This document shows, piece by piece, positions 9,377 to 20,953 of a stretch of DNA of 64,000 nt. The notes beneath the pieces were generated by a model. The model saw only the letters and a list, made by a program, of their open reading frames with translations. It made no database searches and was not told where the DNA came from. The stretch is taken from positions 62,001-126,000 of the forward strand of contig NZ_FXYD01000002.1 of assembly GCF_900185015.1 (NCBI RefSeq), read 5' to 3'. The number at the start of each line of letters is the position of its first letter. The stretch's first letter is position 1. Position numbers and translations under genes: made by a program. The DNA comes from Octadecabacter ascidiaceicola. GTDB taxonomy: Bacteria; Pseudomonadota; Alphaproteobacteria; Rhodobacterales; Rhodobacteraceae.

Positions 9377-9867
9377 TGCAGAGCGGTCTGAGGTTTATTC
9401 ACGAAAAGGCACATCCTGAAGCCGATGATTGGTTAGGACGCCGAGCGTCTAGCGTGTCAGAATCAGCAACACCTTCTAACGATTAGGTTAAGACGCGCGA
9501 TTGGCGGATTCTCGGTTCTTTCAATTGGATGCTCAGTTTGTGCCAAAACGCCGCACCTTATTGCGTTTTACCGAACGAAAACTAAGGGTGGCGACGCTAC
9601 GTTTTGCACCCATCTGGTTGCAAAGACTAGAGAATGCGCATTTGCGAGCGGTAACGGTGTCTGAAACCGCCGTAAATAAATTCGGTATGCAAAGGTGTAC
9701 TGAAACGCAAAGCCTTAACGTTTTGCGCTTCAAGGCGGTTGCCCCAACCGAAACCCTCTGCTACATCCGCCCAGAATTAACTGCCCCGCAAGTGTGTGGG
9801 GCTTTAATGTGACGCCCCATAGCCTTTTTGAAAGAAGGGTCGGGGCAAAGACATCGGAAGGGTGGAC
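9377..9867. other. 491-bp gap upstream of the ATP synthase operon
   Basis: No convincing gene. A 103-codon frame at 9501-9812 has no ribosome site and no recognisable protein character. The right half is probably the leader of the atp operon: it holds a GC-rich hairpin at 9783-9802 and alternative GGGGC/GCCCC pairings down to 9846. A weak 5-bp hairpin (GACGCcgaGCGTC) lies near 9438, shortly after the methyltransferase gene. I could not pick a convincing -35/-10 pair by eye. Confidence 0.6.
9783..9802 (+). promoter_or_regulatory. Leader hairpin before atpH, terminator-like
   Basis: GCCCCGCA, loop AGTG, TGTGGGGC form an 8-bp stem (one G-T pair) followed by TTTAATGT, a weak U tract. The 3' arm GGGGC can instead pair with GCCCC at 9814-9818, and that arm with GGGGC at 9842-9846, so the structures exclude one another. 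This could be an attenuator or simply the end of an upstream transcript. Confidence 0.4.
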
Positions 9868-10428
9868 GTGTCTGAATCAGCTTCGATTTCCTCCGGCATC
9901 GCATCTCGCTATGCCACAGCCGTCTTTGACCTGAGCAAAGACGCAAAAGGCCTTAAAGGTCTTGAAACAGATATTAACGCTTTGTCTGACGCCCTTGCCG
10001 GCAGCGACGACCTGAGCGATTTGATTTCGTCCCCACTATATAGCCGCGACCAACAGGGCGCTGCGATCGGGGCCGTTGCCAAGAAAATGAAACTCTCAAA
10101 AACCATGACAAACACTTTGGCGCTTATGGCGTCCAAGCGTCGTTTGTTCGCGGTACCGCAATTGGTCACGTCGCTGCGTGAAATGATTGCAAAGGAAAAG
10201 GGCGAAGTTACTGCTGATGTAGTGTCTGCCAAAGCCCTGACCAAAGCCCAATCCGACAAGCTGGCGAAAACGCTTAAGGCGTCCGTTGGCTCTGACGTGA
10301 TTATCAATGCGTCCGTTGATGAAACTCTCATCGGCGGTCTTGTCGTTAAAGTTGGCTCCAAGATGATCGACACGTCGGTCAAATCGAAGCTCAACGCTCT
10401 CCAGAACACCATGAAAGAGGCCCGGTAA
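9868..10428 (+). CDS. atpH: F1 ATP synthase subunit delta
   Basis: 186 residues from GTG 9868, preferred over GTG 9862 because GGAAGG ends 6 nt before it and because the protein then starts [20 protein letters not shown], the usual form. Delta caps the F1 alpha3beta3 head and links it to the b subunits of the peripheral stalk. The C-terminal half has [25 protein letters not shown], the conserved delta signature region. First gene of atpH-A-G-D-C; the stop overlaps the atpA start (TAATG). The Fo genes are not in the window, as expected for alphaproteobacteria. Confidence 0.95.
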   Translation: MSESASISSGIASRYATAVFDLSKDAKGLKGLETDINALSDALAGSDDLSDLISSPLYSRDQQGAAIGAVAKKMKLSKTMTNTLALMASKRRLFAVPQLVTSLREMIAKEKGEVTADVVSAKALTKAQSDKLAKTLKASVGSDVIINASVDETLIGGLVVKVGSKMIDTSVKSKLNALQNTMKEAR

Positions 10429-11963
10429 TGGCGATCCAAGCTGCGGAAATCTCCGCGATCCTCAAGGACCAAATCAAAAACTTCGGCAAAGAAGCCGAAG
10501 TTGCAGAAGTCGGCCGTGTGCTGTCCGTCGGTGACGGTATTGCGCGCGTGTACGGCCTGGACAACATTCAAGCCGGCGAAATGGTCGAGTTCCCAGGTGG
10601 AATTCAGGGCATGGCGCTGAACCTTGAAGCCGACAACGTCGGTGTTGTTATCTTTGGTTCCGACCAAGACATTAAAGAAGGCGACACAGTTAAGCGTACA
10701 AACGCGATTGTGGACGTTCCTGTCGGTGACGGCCTGCTTGGCCGCGTTGTTGACGGCCTCGGTAATCCGCTGGACGGCAAAGGCCCGATCAAAACAAAGA
10801 CACGTGCGATTGCTGATGCTAAAGCGCCGGGCATTATCCCACGTAAGTCTGTTCACGAACCAATGGCGACTGGCCTGAAGTCCGTTGACGCGATGATCCC
10901 GATTGGCCGTGGCCAGCGAGAGCTGATCATTGGTGACCGTCAGACTGGTAAAACAGCGATCGCGCTCGACACGATCCTGAACCAAAAGTCTTACAACGAT
11001 GCTGCGAAAGACGAGAACGGCAAGCTGTACTGCGTTTACGTAGCGATCGGTCAGAAGCGTTCTACAGTTGCTCAGCTGGTTAAGAAGCTCGAAGAAGCTG
11101 GCGCGATGGAATACTCCATCGTTGTGGCTGCGACAGCGTCTGATCCTGCTCCTCTGCAGTTCCTTGCACCATACGCTGCGACTGCGATGGCGGAACACTT
11201 CCGCGACAACGGCCGCCACGCTTTGATCATCTACGATGATCTCTCCAAGCAAGCGGTTGCGTATCGTCAAATGTCCTTGCTTCTTCGTCGCCCACCAGGC
11301 CGTGAAGCTTACCCAGGTGACGTTTTCTACCTTCACTCCCGTCTGCTCGAGCGTTCTTCCAAGTTGAACGAAGACAACGGTTCCGGCTCTTTGACTGCTC
11401 TGCCAGTCATCGAAACACAAGGCGGTGACGTTTCTGCGTTTATTCCGACTAACGTGATTTCCATCACCGACGGTCAGATCTTCCTTGAAACTGAACTGTT
11501 CTACCAAGGTATCCGCCCTGCGGTTAACACTGGTCTGTCCGTTTCTCGTGTTGGCTCGTCCGCGCAAACCAAAGCTATGTCCTCTGTGGCTGGTCCGGTT
11601 AAGCTGTCGCTTGCTCAGTACCGTGAAATGGCTGCCTTCGCGCAGTTCGGTTCCGACCTCGACGCGGCAACACAGCAGTTGCTGGCCCGTGGTGCACGTC
11701 TGACAGAGCTGATGAAGCAAAAGCAGTACTCGCCACTGACCAACGCTGAAATCGTTGTCATCATCTTCGCCGGTACAAACGGTTACCTCGACAACGTCGA
11801 CGTGTCCCAAGTAGGCGAGTGGGAAGCTGCGCTTTTGAAGCACATGCACGCAAACCACGCGGATGTTCTTGAATGGATCACCAACGACGATCCGAAGATC
11901 AAGGGCGATGCAGCCGACAAACTTAAAGCAGCTCTCGATCCGTTCGCAGCTGATTTCGCTTAA
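10428..11963 (+). CDS. atpA: F1 ATP synthase subunit alpha
   Basis: 511 residues, the standard length. The Walker A loop is GDRQTGKT at residues 169-176. The C-terminal part carries [17 protein letters not shown], the F1 alpha/beta signature, with the arginine finger in SRVGS. Alpha subunits bind non-exchangeable nucleotide and complete the catalytic sites of beta. Translationally coupled to atpH by TAATG and followed after 17 nt by atpG with a GGAAGG ribosome site. Codon use is strongly biased, as in highly expressed genes. Confidence 0.98.
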   Translation: MAIQAAEISAILKDQIKNFGKEAEVAEVGRVLSVGDGIARVYGLDNIQAGEMVEFPGGIQGMALNLEADNVGVVIFGSDQDIKEGDTVKRTNAIVDVPVGDGLLGRVVDGLGNPLDGKGPIKTKTRAIADAKAPGIIPRKSVHEPMATGLKSVDAMIPIGRGQRELIIGDRQTGKTAIALDTILNQKSYNDAAKDENGKLYCVYVAIGQKRSTVAQLVKKLEEAGAMEYSIVVAATASDPAPLQFLAPYAATAMAEHFRDNGRHALIIYDDLSKQAVAYRQMSLLLRRPPGREAYPGDVFYLHSRLLERSSKLNEDNGSGSLTALPVIETQGGDVSAFIPTNVISITDGQIFLETELFYQGIRPAVNTGLSVSRVGSSAQTKAMSSVAGPVKLSLAQYREMAAFAQFGSDLDAATQQLLARGARLTELMKQKQYSPLTNAEIVVIIFAGTNGYLDNVDVSQVGEWEAALLKHMHANHADVLEWITNDDPKIKGDAADKLKAALDPFAADFA

Positions 11964-11980
11964 GGGAAGGATGACGCCAA

Positions 11981-14297
<2,317 letters not shown>

Positions 14298-14322
14298 CCC
14301 TCGGACCTAAGGAGCCAATCAC

Positions 14323-14721
14323 ATGGCAGACTTCAAATTTGATCTCGTGTCTCCTGAGCGCCGTTTGGCGGAAATGGAAGCAACAGAAGTTCAGATCCCA
14401 GGTGCGGACGGGGACATGACGGCTATGGCCGACCATGCCCCAACCATCACCACGCTGCGCCCTGGCATTCTCGCCGTCACCCATTCAGGTGGCGTCGAAG
14501 AATACATCGTGTCCGGCGGGTTCGCCGAAATCACTGGCACGGGTGTTTCCGTGCTGGCTGAAAAAGCTATCCCAAAGTCCGAAGCCACGGCTGAGCAGAT
14601 GGAAAAGCTGGTTGCTGACGCAACGGCTGCTTTCGAAGCGGCCAAAGAGTCCGGCAACGGCGTGGACGAAGCGGACGCAGTTCGCAACACCATGACCGAA
14701 CTGGCAGCATCTGTCGCTTAA
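14323..14721 (+). CDS. atpC: F1 ATP synthase subunit epsilon
   Basis: 132 residues. The N-terminal beta sandwich ([30 protein letters not shown]...[11 protein letters not shown]) is standard epsilon. The C-terminal helical hairpin is short and Ala/Glu-rich. Epsilon sits at the foot of gamma and can inhibit ATP hydrolysis. Last gene of the operon; AAGGAG stands 9 nt before ATG 14323, and a strong terminator follows 25 nt after the stop. Confidence 0.95.
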   Translation: MADFKFDLVSPERRLAEMEATEVQIPGADGDMTAMADHAPTITTLRPGILAVTHSGGVEEYIVSGGFAEITGTGVSVLAEKAIPKSEATAEQMEKLVADATAAFEAAKESGNGVDEADAVRNTMTELAASVA

Positions 14722-14745
14722 GCGATCAGACAATTAGAATTGAAG

Positions 14746-14775
14746 AATGGCGTCCCAAACGGGGCGCCATTTTTC
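14746..14775 (+). terminator. Rho-independent terminator of the atp operon
   Basis: AATGGCGTCCC, loop AAAC, GGGGCGCCATT form an 11-bp stem (one G-T pair), followed by a run of T. It lies directly downstream of atpC. Confidence 0.9.
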
Positions 14776-14835
14776 GTTTGTACGAGCCGTTAGGTCCGCG
14801 CCATACTGCGGCATGGCCCCTCAGGAGGTATTCAT

Positions 14836-15243
14836 GTGAACTTGCTTCTCGATCCCTTCAAGATGATACGCGACATTAGGGCTCTTGGTGGTTTCATCGG
14901 CATTTGGGGCGGCCTTCTTAATATCCCGCAGGTGATCGGCGGGCTGTTGTTCATTCGCACCCCAGAGGGTTTGGTGATCCTTCTAACGGTGATGGTGGTG
15001 TTGATCGCCGCCGGACAAATCCACAAACATATGAAGTTTTCTCGTCTAATTGGTCTTTGTCATATTCCATGGCTTCTAATGCTGCCTTGGTTAGTCATAC
15101 GGATGGTCTCATATGAACATTCAATGGCGTTAACGATATGGCTCGCGTTTGTTGTGGTGACGGTTGGCATTAGCCTTGTCTTTGATGTCTTTGACATTTT
15201 CCGATTTAGCAAGGGCGACAAGACTTTCGCGTGGGCTAAATAG
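14836..15243 (+). CDS. Small multi-pass membrane protein of unknown function
   Basis: 135 residues. I chose GTG 14836 because a near-perfect AGGAGG stands 7 nt upstream; the ATG overlapping it (14834) runs straight into TGA. Four hydrophobic segments are visible at about 18-38, 43-63, 72-90 and 96-118. A basic patch HKHMKFSR lies between the second and third. The C-terminus is charged. No domain recognised. It stands alone between the atp terminator and the MFS pump. Confidence 0.72.
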   Translation: MNLLLDPFKMIRDIRALGGFIGIWGGLLNIPQVIGGLLFIRTPEGLVILLTVMVVLIAAGQIHKHMKFSRLIGLCHIPWLLMLPWLVIRMVSYEHSMALTIWLAFVVVTVGISLVFDVFDIFRFSKGDKTFAWAK

Positions 15244-15331
15244 TTAACCACTGACTGCGCGGCCTCATATCTAACATGACCGTGCACAATTAACGCTTGC
15301 CAGACACCATCCAATCGCGTCACGTAGCGCG

Positions 15332-16534
15332 ATGCAAAACCGCGCTTATATCTTCATCCTAGTCACCCTGATGATCGACGCTATCGGCATCGGTCTTGTC
15401 TTTCCGATCACGCCGGACCTCATGGATCGCGTCGGAGCAGGCAGCACGGGGGAGGGTGCTGTTTGGGGAGGCATCCTTATGGCATCCTATGCGGGTGCGC
15501 TATTCATCTTTGCCCCGATTATCGGAAGTATATCAGATGCTTACGGTCGAAAACCTGTTCTGATCGCGGCACTTTTGGTACTGGCGGTTGACTACGTGAT
15601 CATGGCGCTCGCGAGCGTGTTTTGGGTACTGCTTATCGGGCGCATTTTGGCAGGGATTGCTGGGGCAACCTATACAACCGCCACGGCCTACATCGCGGAC
15701 ATTTCAACGCCGCAAGAACGTTCTGCACGGTTTGGCATGATTGGCGCCGCGTTTGGGATAGGTTTCGTTCTTGGGCCTGCAATCGGGGGCATTGCCGCGG
15801 GTTGGCACATAACCGCCCCGTTCTGGATCGCTGCTGCGCTATCGGCTGGCAATGTGGCCTTTGGCCTGTTCGTCCTTCCAGAAAGCCTTGCACCGGAAAA
15901 ACGCCGCGCGTTCGGGGTGCGAAACCTCAATCCGTTTGGCGCAATTATTCAGGCGTTCAAGATTCCAAACTTAGCGGTTCCATTGATCTGCCTGTTTATT
16001 TTTGAGTTCGCCAATATGGTCTACCCGACTCTTTGGGCGTTCTTCACCCGAGAATTGTTTGATTGGTCAACGCTTCTCATCGGGGTCTCTCTTGCAGGAT
16101 ACGGCATACTGCTGGCGGGGGTGCAGGGAGGGTTGATGCCAATTATGATTAACCGATTGGGCGAGTTTCGTACGCTGCAAATCGGCATGATATCCGCGCT
16201 CATCGGCTTTGTCGGATTTGGCGTGATCTCAACCGTTACGGGTCTTGTTATTGTTCTGGTATTTGCAGCGCTGTCTGATCTTTCGCCGCCGATGATGACT
16301 GCCATGGCGTCCAACAACGCACGCGAAGACCAACAAGGCCTTGTACAGGGGGTAATCGCGTCCCTTGCCTCAATTGCCGCATTCTTGGCCCCGCTGTGTG
16401 CAACTTGGGTATTCGAAAGTTATGTCGACACTGAGGGTATTTATTTACCCGGTGCGCCGTTCCTAATGGGTGGGGCCCTTATTTTTTTGATGCTTCCATT
16501 GGTCATGCGGCTACGCAGCCAAGCCCAATCTTGA
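15332..16534 (+). CDS. MFS efflux transporter, TetA/TCR-like
   Basis: 400 residues with about 12 membrane helices. The N-terminus, ILVTLMIDAIGIGLVFPITPDLM, is typical of Tet-class drug/proton antiporters. The motif A loop between helices 2 and 3 is SDAYGRKPVLI (near residue 70), and GPAIGGIAAG resembles motif C of antiporters. It probably exports a small hydrophobic compound; tetracycline itself is not implied. Start ATG 15332 has no clear Shine-Dalgarno. Single gene with its own promoter region. Confidence 0.87.
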   Translation: MQNRAYIFILVTLMIDAIGIGLVFPITPDLMDRVGAGSTGEGAVWGGILMASYAGALFIFAPIIGSISDAYGRKPVLIAALLVLAVDYVIMALASVFWVLLIGRILAGIAGATYTTATAYIADISTPQERSARFGMIGAAFGIGFVLGPAIGGIAAGWHITAPFWIAAALSAGNVAFGLFVLPESLAPEKRRAFGVRNLNPFGAIIQAFKIPNLAVPLICLFIFEFANMVYPTLWAFFTRELFDWSTLLIGVSLAGYGILLAGVQGGLMPIMINRLGEFRTLQIGMISALIGFVGFGVISTVTGLVIVLVFAALSDLSPPMMTAMASNNAREDQQGLVQGVIASLASIAAFLAPLCATWVFESYVDTEGIYLPGAPFLMGGALIFLMLPLVMRLRSQAQS

Positions 16535-16631
16535 TCTCGTCAGAAAGTGAAACTTTGGCTTAAACTTGCCACCTTTTCCATCTAGGGTAGAAGACGGATA
16601 GGGAATGGTCTTCAAACGCCAACGGTAAGAC

Positions 16632-16982
16632 ATGAAACGACTTAGAAACCACCTCATCGGAGTGGATCACGGTGAAGTGGTACTATTCTCCGATTTTGAG
16701 CATGATGGTGTCATGTGGACGGGCGATGGCGCGCGCCAAACCCGTGCGCATGTTGAATTTTCCGAAAGCTTCCGTTCGTCCCCGACTGTGCAGGTGCATC
16801 TGTCCATGTGGGATATGGCGAGCGATACGAACGCCCGTGCGGATGTTCAAGCCGAAGACATTACCAACGAAGGCTTTGCCATCGTGTTTCGCACATGGGG
16901 CGACACCAAAATCGCCCGCGTCCGCGTTGCGTGGCAGGCGATTGGTGAGTTACGTCAAGCGGATGAATGGGACGTCTATTAG
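16632..16982 (+). CDS. H-type lectin domain protein
   Basis: 116 residues, essentially one domain. [20 protein letters not shown] at the start and the end strand [11 protein letters not shown] match the H-type lectin fold (discoidin I/snail agglutinin family, PF09458) as I remember it. Such domains bind N-acetylgalactosamine-type sugars. There is no signal peptide, so either it acts in the cytosol or it is released another way. The 3' end overlaps the prs stop by 4 bp on the opposite strand. Confidence 0.78.
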   Translation: MKRLRNHLIGVDHGEVVLFSDFEHDGVMWTGDGARQTRAHVEFSESFRSSPTVQVHLSMWDMASDTNARADVQAEDITNEGFAIVFRTWGDTKIARVRVAWQAIGELRQADEWDVY

Positions 16983-17998
16983 ACGCCAGTATACATGTTC
17001 TCGTAAATTGGCTGCAGCGTCTTGTGATCAAACAAGGACGATACGGATGTGCCGTTCCATGTGTTCAAGATCGCCTGCGCAAACATTGGCGCTGTTGGCA
17101 CGATACGGATTTGCTTACACCCTTTGACGGCCTCGGTTGGTTCAATCGTGTCGGTAATAACCAGATGCTTCATGACGGAACTGCCGATCCGCTCAATCGC
17201 GGGGCCGGAAAGCACGCCGTGTGTGATGTAGGAGTGCACTTCCTTTGCGCCGTGCTCCATTAGAACTTCGGCCGCCTTACAGAGCGTGCCAGCCGTATCA
17301 ACGATATCGTCAACGATCAGGCAGACACGGTCTTTGACATCACCAATGACAGTCATTTCAGCGACTTCACCAGGTTTGCCGCGGCGCTTGTCGACGATGG
17401 ATAGTGGTGCGCCAATACGCTGCGCGAGGTCGCGTGCGCGGGCCACGCCGCCAACGTCAGGCGATACCACCATGACTTCGTCCATCTGGCCGCTGAAATG
17501 GTGCATCGCATCAAGCGCAAAGACAGGGGACGCATAAAGGTTGTCCACTGGGATATCGAAGAAGCCCTGAATTTGCGTCGCGTGCAGATCAAGTGTCAGA
17601 ATGCGTTCTATGCCGGCTTCAACCAGCATGTTCGCAACCAGCTTTGCTGTGATCGGAGTACGCGCCTTTGATCGGCGATCTTGGCGGGCGTATCCAAAGT
17701 AAGGGATCACTGCAGTAATGCGATCTGCCGATGAACGACGTAGTGCATCAGAAATAACCAGCAATTCCATCAGGTTATCGTTGGCAGGGTTCGACGTGGG
17801 CTGGATGATGAACATATCCTCGCCGCGCACGTTTTCATAAACCTCTACGAAAATCTCACCGTCGTTGAACCGTTCTACACGCGCATCTACCAGCCCGACG
17901 TTGATGCCGCGATGCATAGACATGCGTTTGGCGACGGCTTCGGCCAATGGCATATTGGCGTTTCCGGAGATAAGTTTTGGTTCAATGAGGTTTGGCAT
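16979..17998 (-). CDS. prs: Ribose-phosphate pyrophosphokinase
   Basis: 339 residues from ATG 17998 ([15 protein letters not shown]); the frame is open to 18070 but the extra 24 codons are not conserved in character. It makes PRPP from ribose 5-phosphate and ATP for nucleotide, His and Trp synthesis. Motifs: [41 protein letters not shown] (flexible loop), and the PRPP-binding loop [19 protein letters not shown]. The gap upstream (17999-18095) is shared with the divergent HCCA isomerase gene. Confidence 0.97.
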   Translation of the reverse strand: MPNLIEPKLISGNANMPLAEAVAKRMSMHRGINVGLVDARVERFNDGEIFVEVYENVRGEDMFIIQPTSNPANDNLMELLVISDALRRSSADRITAVIPYFGYARQDRRSKARTPITAKLVANMLVEAGIERILTLDLHATQIQGFFDIPVDNLYASPVFALDAMHHFSGQMDEVMVVSPDVGGVARARDLAQRIGAPLSIVDKRRGKPGEVAEMTVIGDVKDRVCLIVDDIVDTAGTLCKAAEVLMEHGAKEVHSYITHGVLSGPAIERIGSSVMKHLVITDTIEPTEAVKGCKQIRIVPTAPMFAQAILNTWNGTSVSSLFDHKTLQPIYENMYTGV

Positions 17999-18095
17999 TT
18001 GGCAGGGTCCCGATGTGGCAGATTCGCAGCGTTGACACGGGGTAGCACGTCCGTAGGGTCGCACCAACAAAGCAGCGCAATTTAAGGAGCCTCAA

Positions 18096-18692
18096 ATGCC
18101 GAATATTGACTATTATTTTGCGACCATCTCTCCATTTACCTATTTGGCAGGGCCAGAGTTTGAACGGATCGCGAAAAAACACGGCGCTACCGTCACCTAC
18201 AAACCGCTCGATATCATGGCCCTGTTCGGCCGTACGGGCGGATTGCCACCCAAGGACCGTCACCCGAACCGTCAGGAATACCGACTGCAAGACATGCGCC
18301 GCCGCGCGATTGTTTCTGGACTGCCATTCACGCAACAACCGGCATTCTGGCCAACCAATATGGCGCCGTCTTCTTACGCGATCATCGCGGCGCAAAACGC
18401 TGGCGGCGACGTCGGCAGCTTGGTTAACGCACTGACGCGCAGCGTATGGGCGGATGACAAGAACATCGCGGAAGACGACGTAATTCGCGCGTGCTTGGAA
18501 GAAACCGGGTTTGATCCGGCACTGGCGGACAGTGGCCTTTTGGAAGGCGCAGAAACCTACGCCCGCAATTTAGAAGAAGCCGTTGCGAAAGGTGTCTTCG
18601 GTGCACCGTTCTTTATCTCGGACAAGGACGAACGCTTCTGGGGCCAAGACCGTCTGGACGACCTTGATCGTCATCTGTCCGGCGAATTCTAA
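18096..18692 (+). CDS. 2-hydroxychromene-2-carboxylate isomerase family (DsbA-like fold)
   Basis: 198 residues with a thioredoxin-like fold lacking CXXC. The N-terminal YYFATISPFTYLAG holds the serine that binds glutathione in HCCA isomerases, and GVFGAPFFI near the C-terminus is the cis-proline loop. Family members isomerise 2-hydroxychromene-2-carboxylate in naphthalene breakdown, but many homologues in this lineage sit outside catabolic clusters, so the substrate is unknown. The alpha/beta hydrolase gene follows immediately, with its ATG abutting this stop. Confidence 0.86.
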   Translation: MPNIDYYFATISPFTYLAGPEFERIAKKHGATVTYKPLDIMALFGRTGGLPPKDRHPNRQEYRLQDMRRRAIVSGLPFTQQPAFWPTNMAPSSYAIIAAQNAGGDVGSLVNALTRSVWADDKNIAEDDVIRACLEETGFDPALADSGLLEGAETYARNLEEAVAKGVFGAPFFISDKDERFWGQDRLDDLDRHLSGEF

Positions 18693-19463
18693 ATGCTGCA
18701 ATCGCTCGCGGGCCAAGAGGTTTTTACCCTCGCGGAGGGCGAAGGCTCGTCCCGATTGTTCGTGCATTGCTCCCTTGCGCGCCACGAGAGCCTGATACCC
18801 CTTGCGCGGGCCTTGCCGCCTGCGCGCAACATCTACTTTGACATGCCGGGGCATGGGCGTAGTGCGGAGTGGAACGGGAGCGACTACCAAACGGATGTCG
18901 TTGATATTGCCGCTCAATTGCTTGACGGCCCTGCGCATCTGATCGGGCATTCCTTTGGCGCAACGGTCGCCCTGCGGTTGGCGGCGGAGCGTCCTGATTT
19001 GGTGTCACGTTTGACGCTGATCGAGCCTGTGATGTTCGCCGCCGCAACCGACCCAGAAGCCATTGAAACGCACCGCGCGGCCTTTGCGGCCTTTGTAAAA
19101 GCATGGACCGAAGGGGACCGTGAAACCGCTGCAAAGCTTTTTGTGGCGATGTGGGGCACGGGGCCAGCGTGGGATGATTTACCGGCCAAAATGCGTGCCA
19201 TGTTGGCGGCACAGATACATCTGATCCCAGCAGCCTCCGCCGCGATTGAGGACGACGTTCATGGTGTTCTAGGCAAGTTAGACAGGGTGACATGCCCAGT
19301 TGACTTGATCGAAGGATCAAACAGTCAGCCGATCATGTCAGCGATCTTGGATGGGTTGGCGGGCGCCTTACCACAGGCGCAGCGCAGCGTGATTGAAGGG
19401 GCAGGGCATATGGTGCCAATCACCCACATCGCGCAGGTCGCGTCAGTTTTGCAAGGCCGCTAG
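18693..19463 (+). CDS. Alpha/beta hydrolase
   Basis: 256 residues. The catalytic serine is in GHSFGA (about residues 87-92), after DMPGHGRS. The acid is probably in the CPVDLIEG segment, and the histidine in GAGHMVPITH near the end. The cap region (about 125-190) is helical. Substrate unknown. It is co-transcribed with the HCCA isomerase-like gene (no gap). The last 21 bp overlap the 3' end of the convergent threonine aldolase gene. Confidence 0.85.
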   Translation: MLQSLAGQEVFTLAEGEGSSRLFVHCSLARHESLIPLARALPPARNIYFDMPGHGRSAEWNGSDYQTDVVDIAAQLLDGPAHLIGHSFGATVALRLAAERPDLVSRLTLIEPVMFAAATDPEAIETHRAAFAAFVKAWTEGDRETAAKLFVAMWGTGPAWDDLPAKMRAMLAAQIHLIPAASAAIEDDVHGVLGKLDRVTCPVDLIEGSNSQPIMSAILDGLAGALPQAQRSVIEGAGHMVPITHIAQVASVLQGR

Positions 19464-20483
19464 GAAAGCGTCGACACCTTCTGACCCGATGGACCAATCA
19501 CAGACCAGACGACCCAAGACGTGTTCGTCGTCCGCGCCATCTAGTGATCCCATGACATAGTATTCAGCGCCCGCCACTTGCAGCTTTTTGTGCAGGCCGC
19601 GCGGTGCTTCAAAGAACATCAGATTCGCTTCGGGCTCATAAGGGAAAGTGACCACGTTGGACTTGCGCAATCCGTCTGCCAACCGTTGGCCCGCGTCGTT
19701 GGCTTTGCGCGCGAGGTCATGCCACAGGTTGTCGGTCAGGTACGCTTCCATCTGGGCGCTCAGGTAGCGGTGCTTGGACGACAAATGCGCCCCGCGTTTG
19801 CGGCGCAATTCAAACTCCCACGCGTGCTTTGGGTCAAAGAAAATTACGGCCTCAACACCCATCAACCCGTTCTTGGTTCCACCAAAACAAACGCAATCGA
19901 TGCCCGCCTTCCAAGTCATTTCGGCCGGTGTACAGCCTAGCGTGACGATGGCATTGGCGAGACGTGCACCGTCGAGGTGCGTATTAAGGCCGAATTTCTT
20001 GGCGACGGCGGTCAGCGCAGACAGTTCTTCCAGCGTATAAACTGTCCCCTTTTCAGTGATTTGCGTGATGGACACAGGCCCACGCTGCGGTCCGTGGACG
20101 CCACGTGTTTCTTCATCTTCAATCGCTGCCAACAGAGTTGCGGGGGTCATCTTGGCGTTCTCATCGCCCACCAATGTCAGCTTCGCACCGCTGTAGAATT
20201 CAGGCGCGTTGCATTCGTCTTCGTTGATGTGGGACAGCTTAGTGCAAAAAATCGTCTCCCAAGGCTGCGCCAAAGTCGCCAGCGCGATCGAGTTCGCCGC
20301 CGTCCCCGTGGACACCAGATAGACCGCGGCTTCAGGGGCCTCGAACAGGTCGCGTATCATGTCGCGCACGCGGTCCATTTCTGGATCCGCCCCATAGCCA
20401 AAACGAAACCCTTCGTTGGCCCGCATCAATGCATCCAGCACTTTTGGATGGGCAGGGCCGGAGTTGTCAGAGGCGAAAAACAT
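19443..20483 (-). CDS. Low-specificity L-threonine aldolase
   Basis: 346 residues of the PLP-dependent beta-eliminating lyase class. It splits L-threonine/allo-threonine into glycine and acetaldehyde. The PLP lysine is Lys204 in FGGTKNG; FASDNSGPAHPKV at the start and HLDGARLANA (about 169-178) are family hallmarks. It starts at ATG 20483, overlapping the YcgN stop (TAATG), so it belongs to the ribF-ycgN transcript. Its 3' end overlaps the alpha/beta hydrolase gene by 21 bp. Confidence 0.93.
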   Translation of the reverse strand: MFFASDNSGPAHPKVLDALMRANEGFRFGYGADPEMDRVRDMIRDLFEAPEAAVYLVSTGTAANSIALATLAQPWETIFCTKLSHINEDECNAPEFYSGAKLTLVGDENAKMTPATLLAAIEDEETRGVHGPQRGPVSITQITEKGTVYTLEELSALTAVAKKFGLNTHLDGARLANAIVTLGCTPAEMTWKAGIDCVCFGGTKNGLMGVEAVIFFDPKHAWEFELRRKRGAHLSSKHRYLSAQMEAYLTDNLWHDLARKANDAGQRLADGLRKSNVVTFPYEPEANLMFFEAPRGLHKKLQVAGAEYYVMGSLDGADDEHVLGRLVCDWSIGSEGVDAFLAALQN

Positions 20484-20953
20484 TAGAGTGGCTCCTCAAT
20501 TATATGGTCTTCCCAGTCGTCTTCGGGGGTGTTGGCCTCCGATACCGTGAGGCCCTGAACCGACGCGCCAGCATCATGCACGGATGTGGCCGAACCCGAT
20601 ACGAGCGGATGCCAGTGGAACAGGTTTTTGCCTTCATAGACAAGTCGATACGCACAGGTTTTGGGCAGCCAGTACATGTTGTCTTCGATGGTCTTCGGGC
20701 TGAGAACGATGCACTCAGGGACATATTGGTGGCGTTTGGGATATAGCGAACAATAGCAGGTGCTATCGTCGAGCAGCTTACACGCAACACGCGTCAAAAC
20801 GACCTCGCCGCTGTCTTCGTCTTCTAGCTTGTTCAGGCAGCACTTTCCGCAGCCATCGCACAGCGCTTCCCATTCGGTTTGGGTCATCTTTTCGAGCGGG
20901 ACGTTGGACCAGAATTCAGGGCGAATGTCAGTGCGATCAATCGGGTCAGACAT
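20483..20953 (-). CDS. YcgN-family cysteine cluster protein
   Basis: 156 residues from ATG 20953 (MSDPIDRTD), which overlaps the ribF stop by 8 bp; the frame stays open to 21058 within ribF. Eight cysteines, including CDGCGKCC, CKLL, CYC and CAY, suggest a metal or Fe-S cluster site as in UPF0260/YcgN proteins. KRHQYVPECIVLSP and LPKTCAYRLV are typical. The molecular role is not established. Middle gene of ribF-ycgN-threonine aldolase. Confidence 0.88.
   Translation of the reverse strand: MSDPIDRTDIRPEFWSNVPLEKMTQTEWEALCDGCGKCCLNKLEDEDSGEVVLTRVACKLLDDSTCYCSLYPKRHQYVPECIVLSPKTIEDNMYWLPKTCAYRLVYEGKNLFHWHPLVSGSATSVHDAGASVQGLTVSEANTPEDDWEDHIIEEPL

Noticed and set aside
9501-9812. 103-codon frame in the gap before atpH
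   Set aside because: No ribosome site, no recognisable motif, and it overlaps the leader hairpins.
9909-11858. 649-codon open frame on the minus strand across atpH and atpA
   Set aside because: Shadow of highly biased codon use on the other strand, where stop codons are rare in this frame. No ribosome site, composition unlike a protein.
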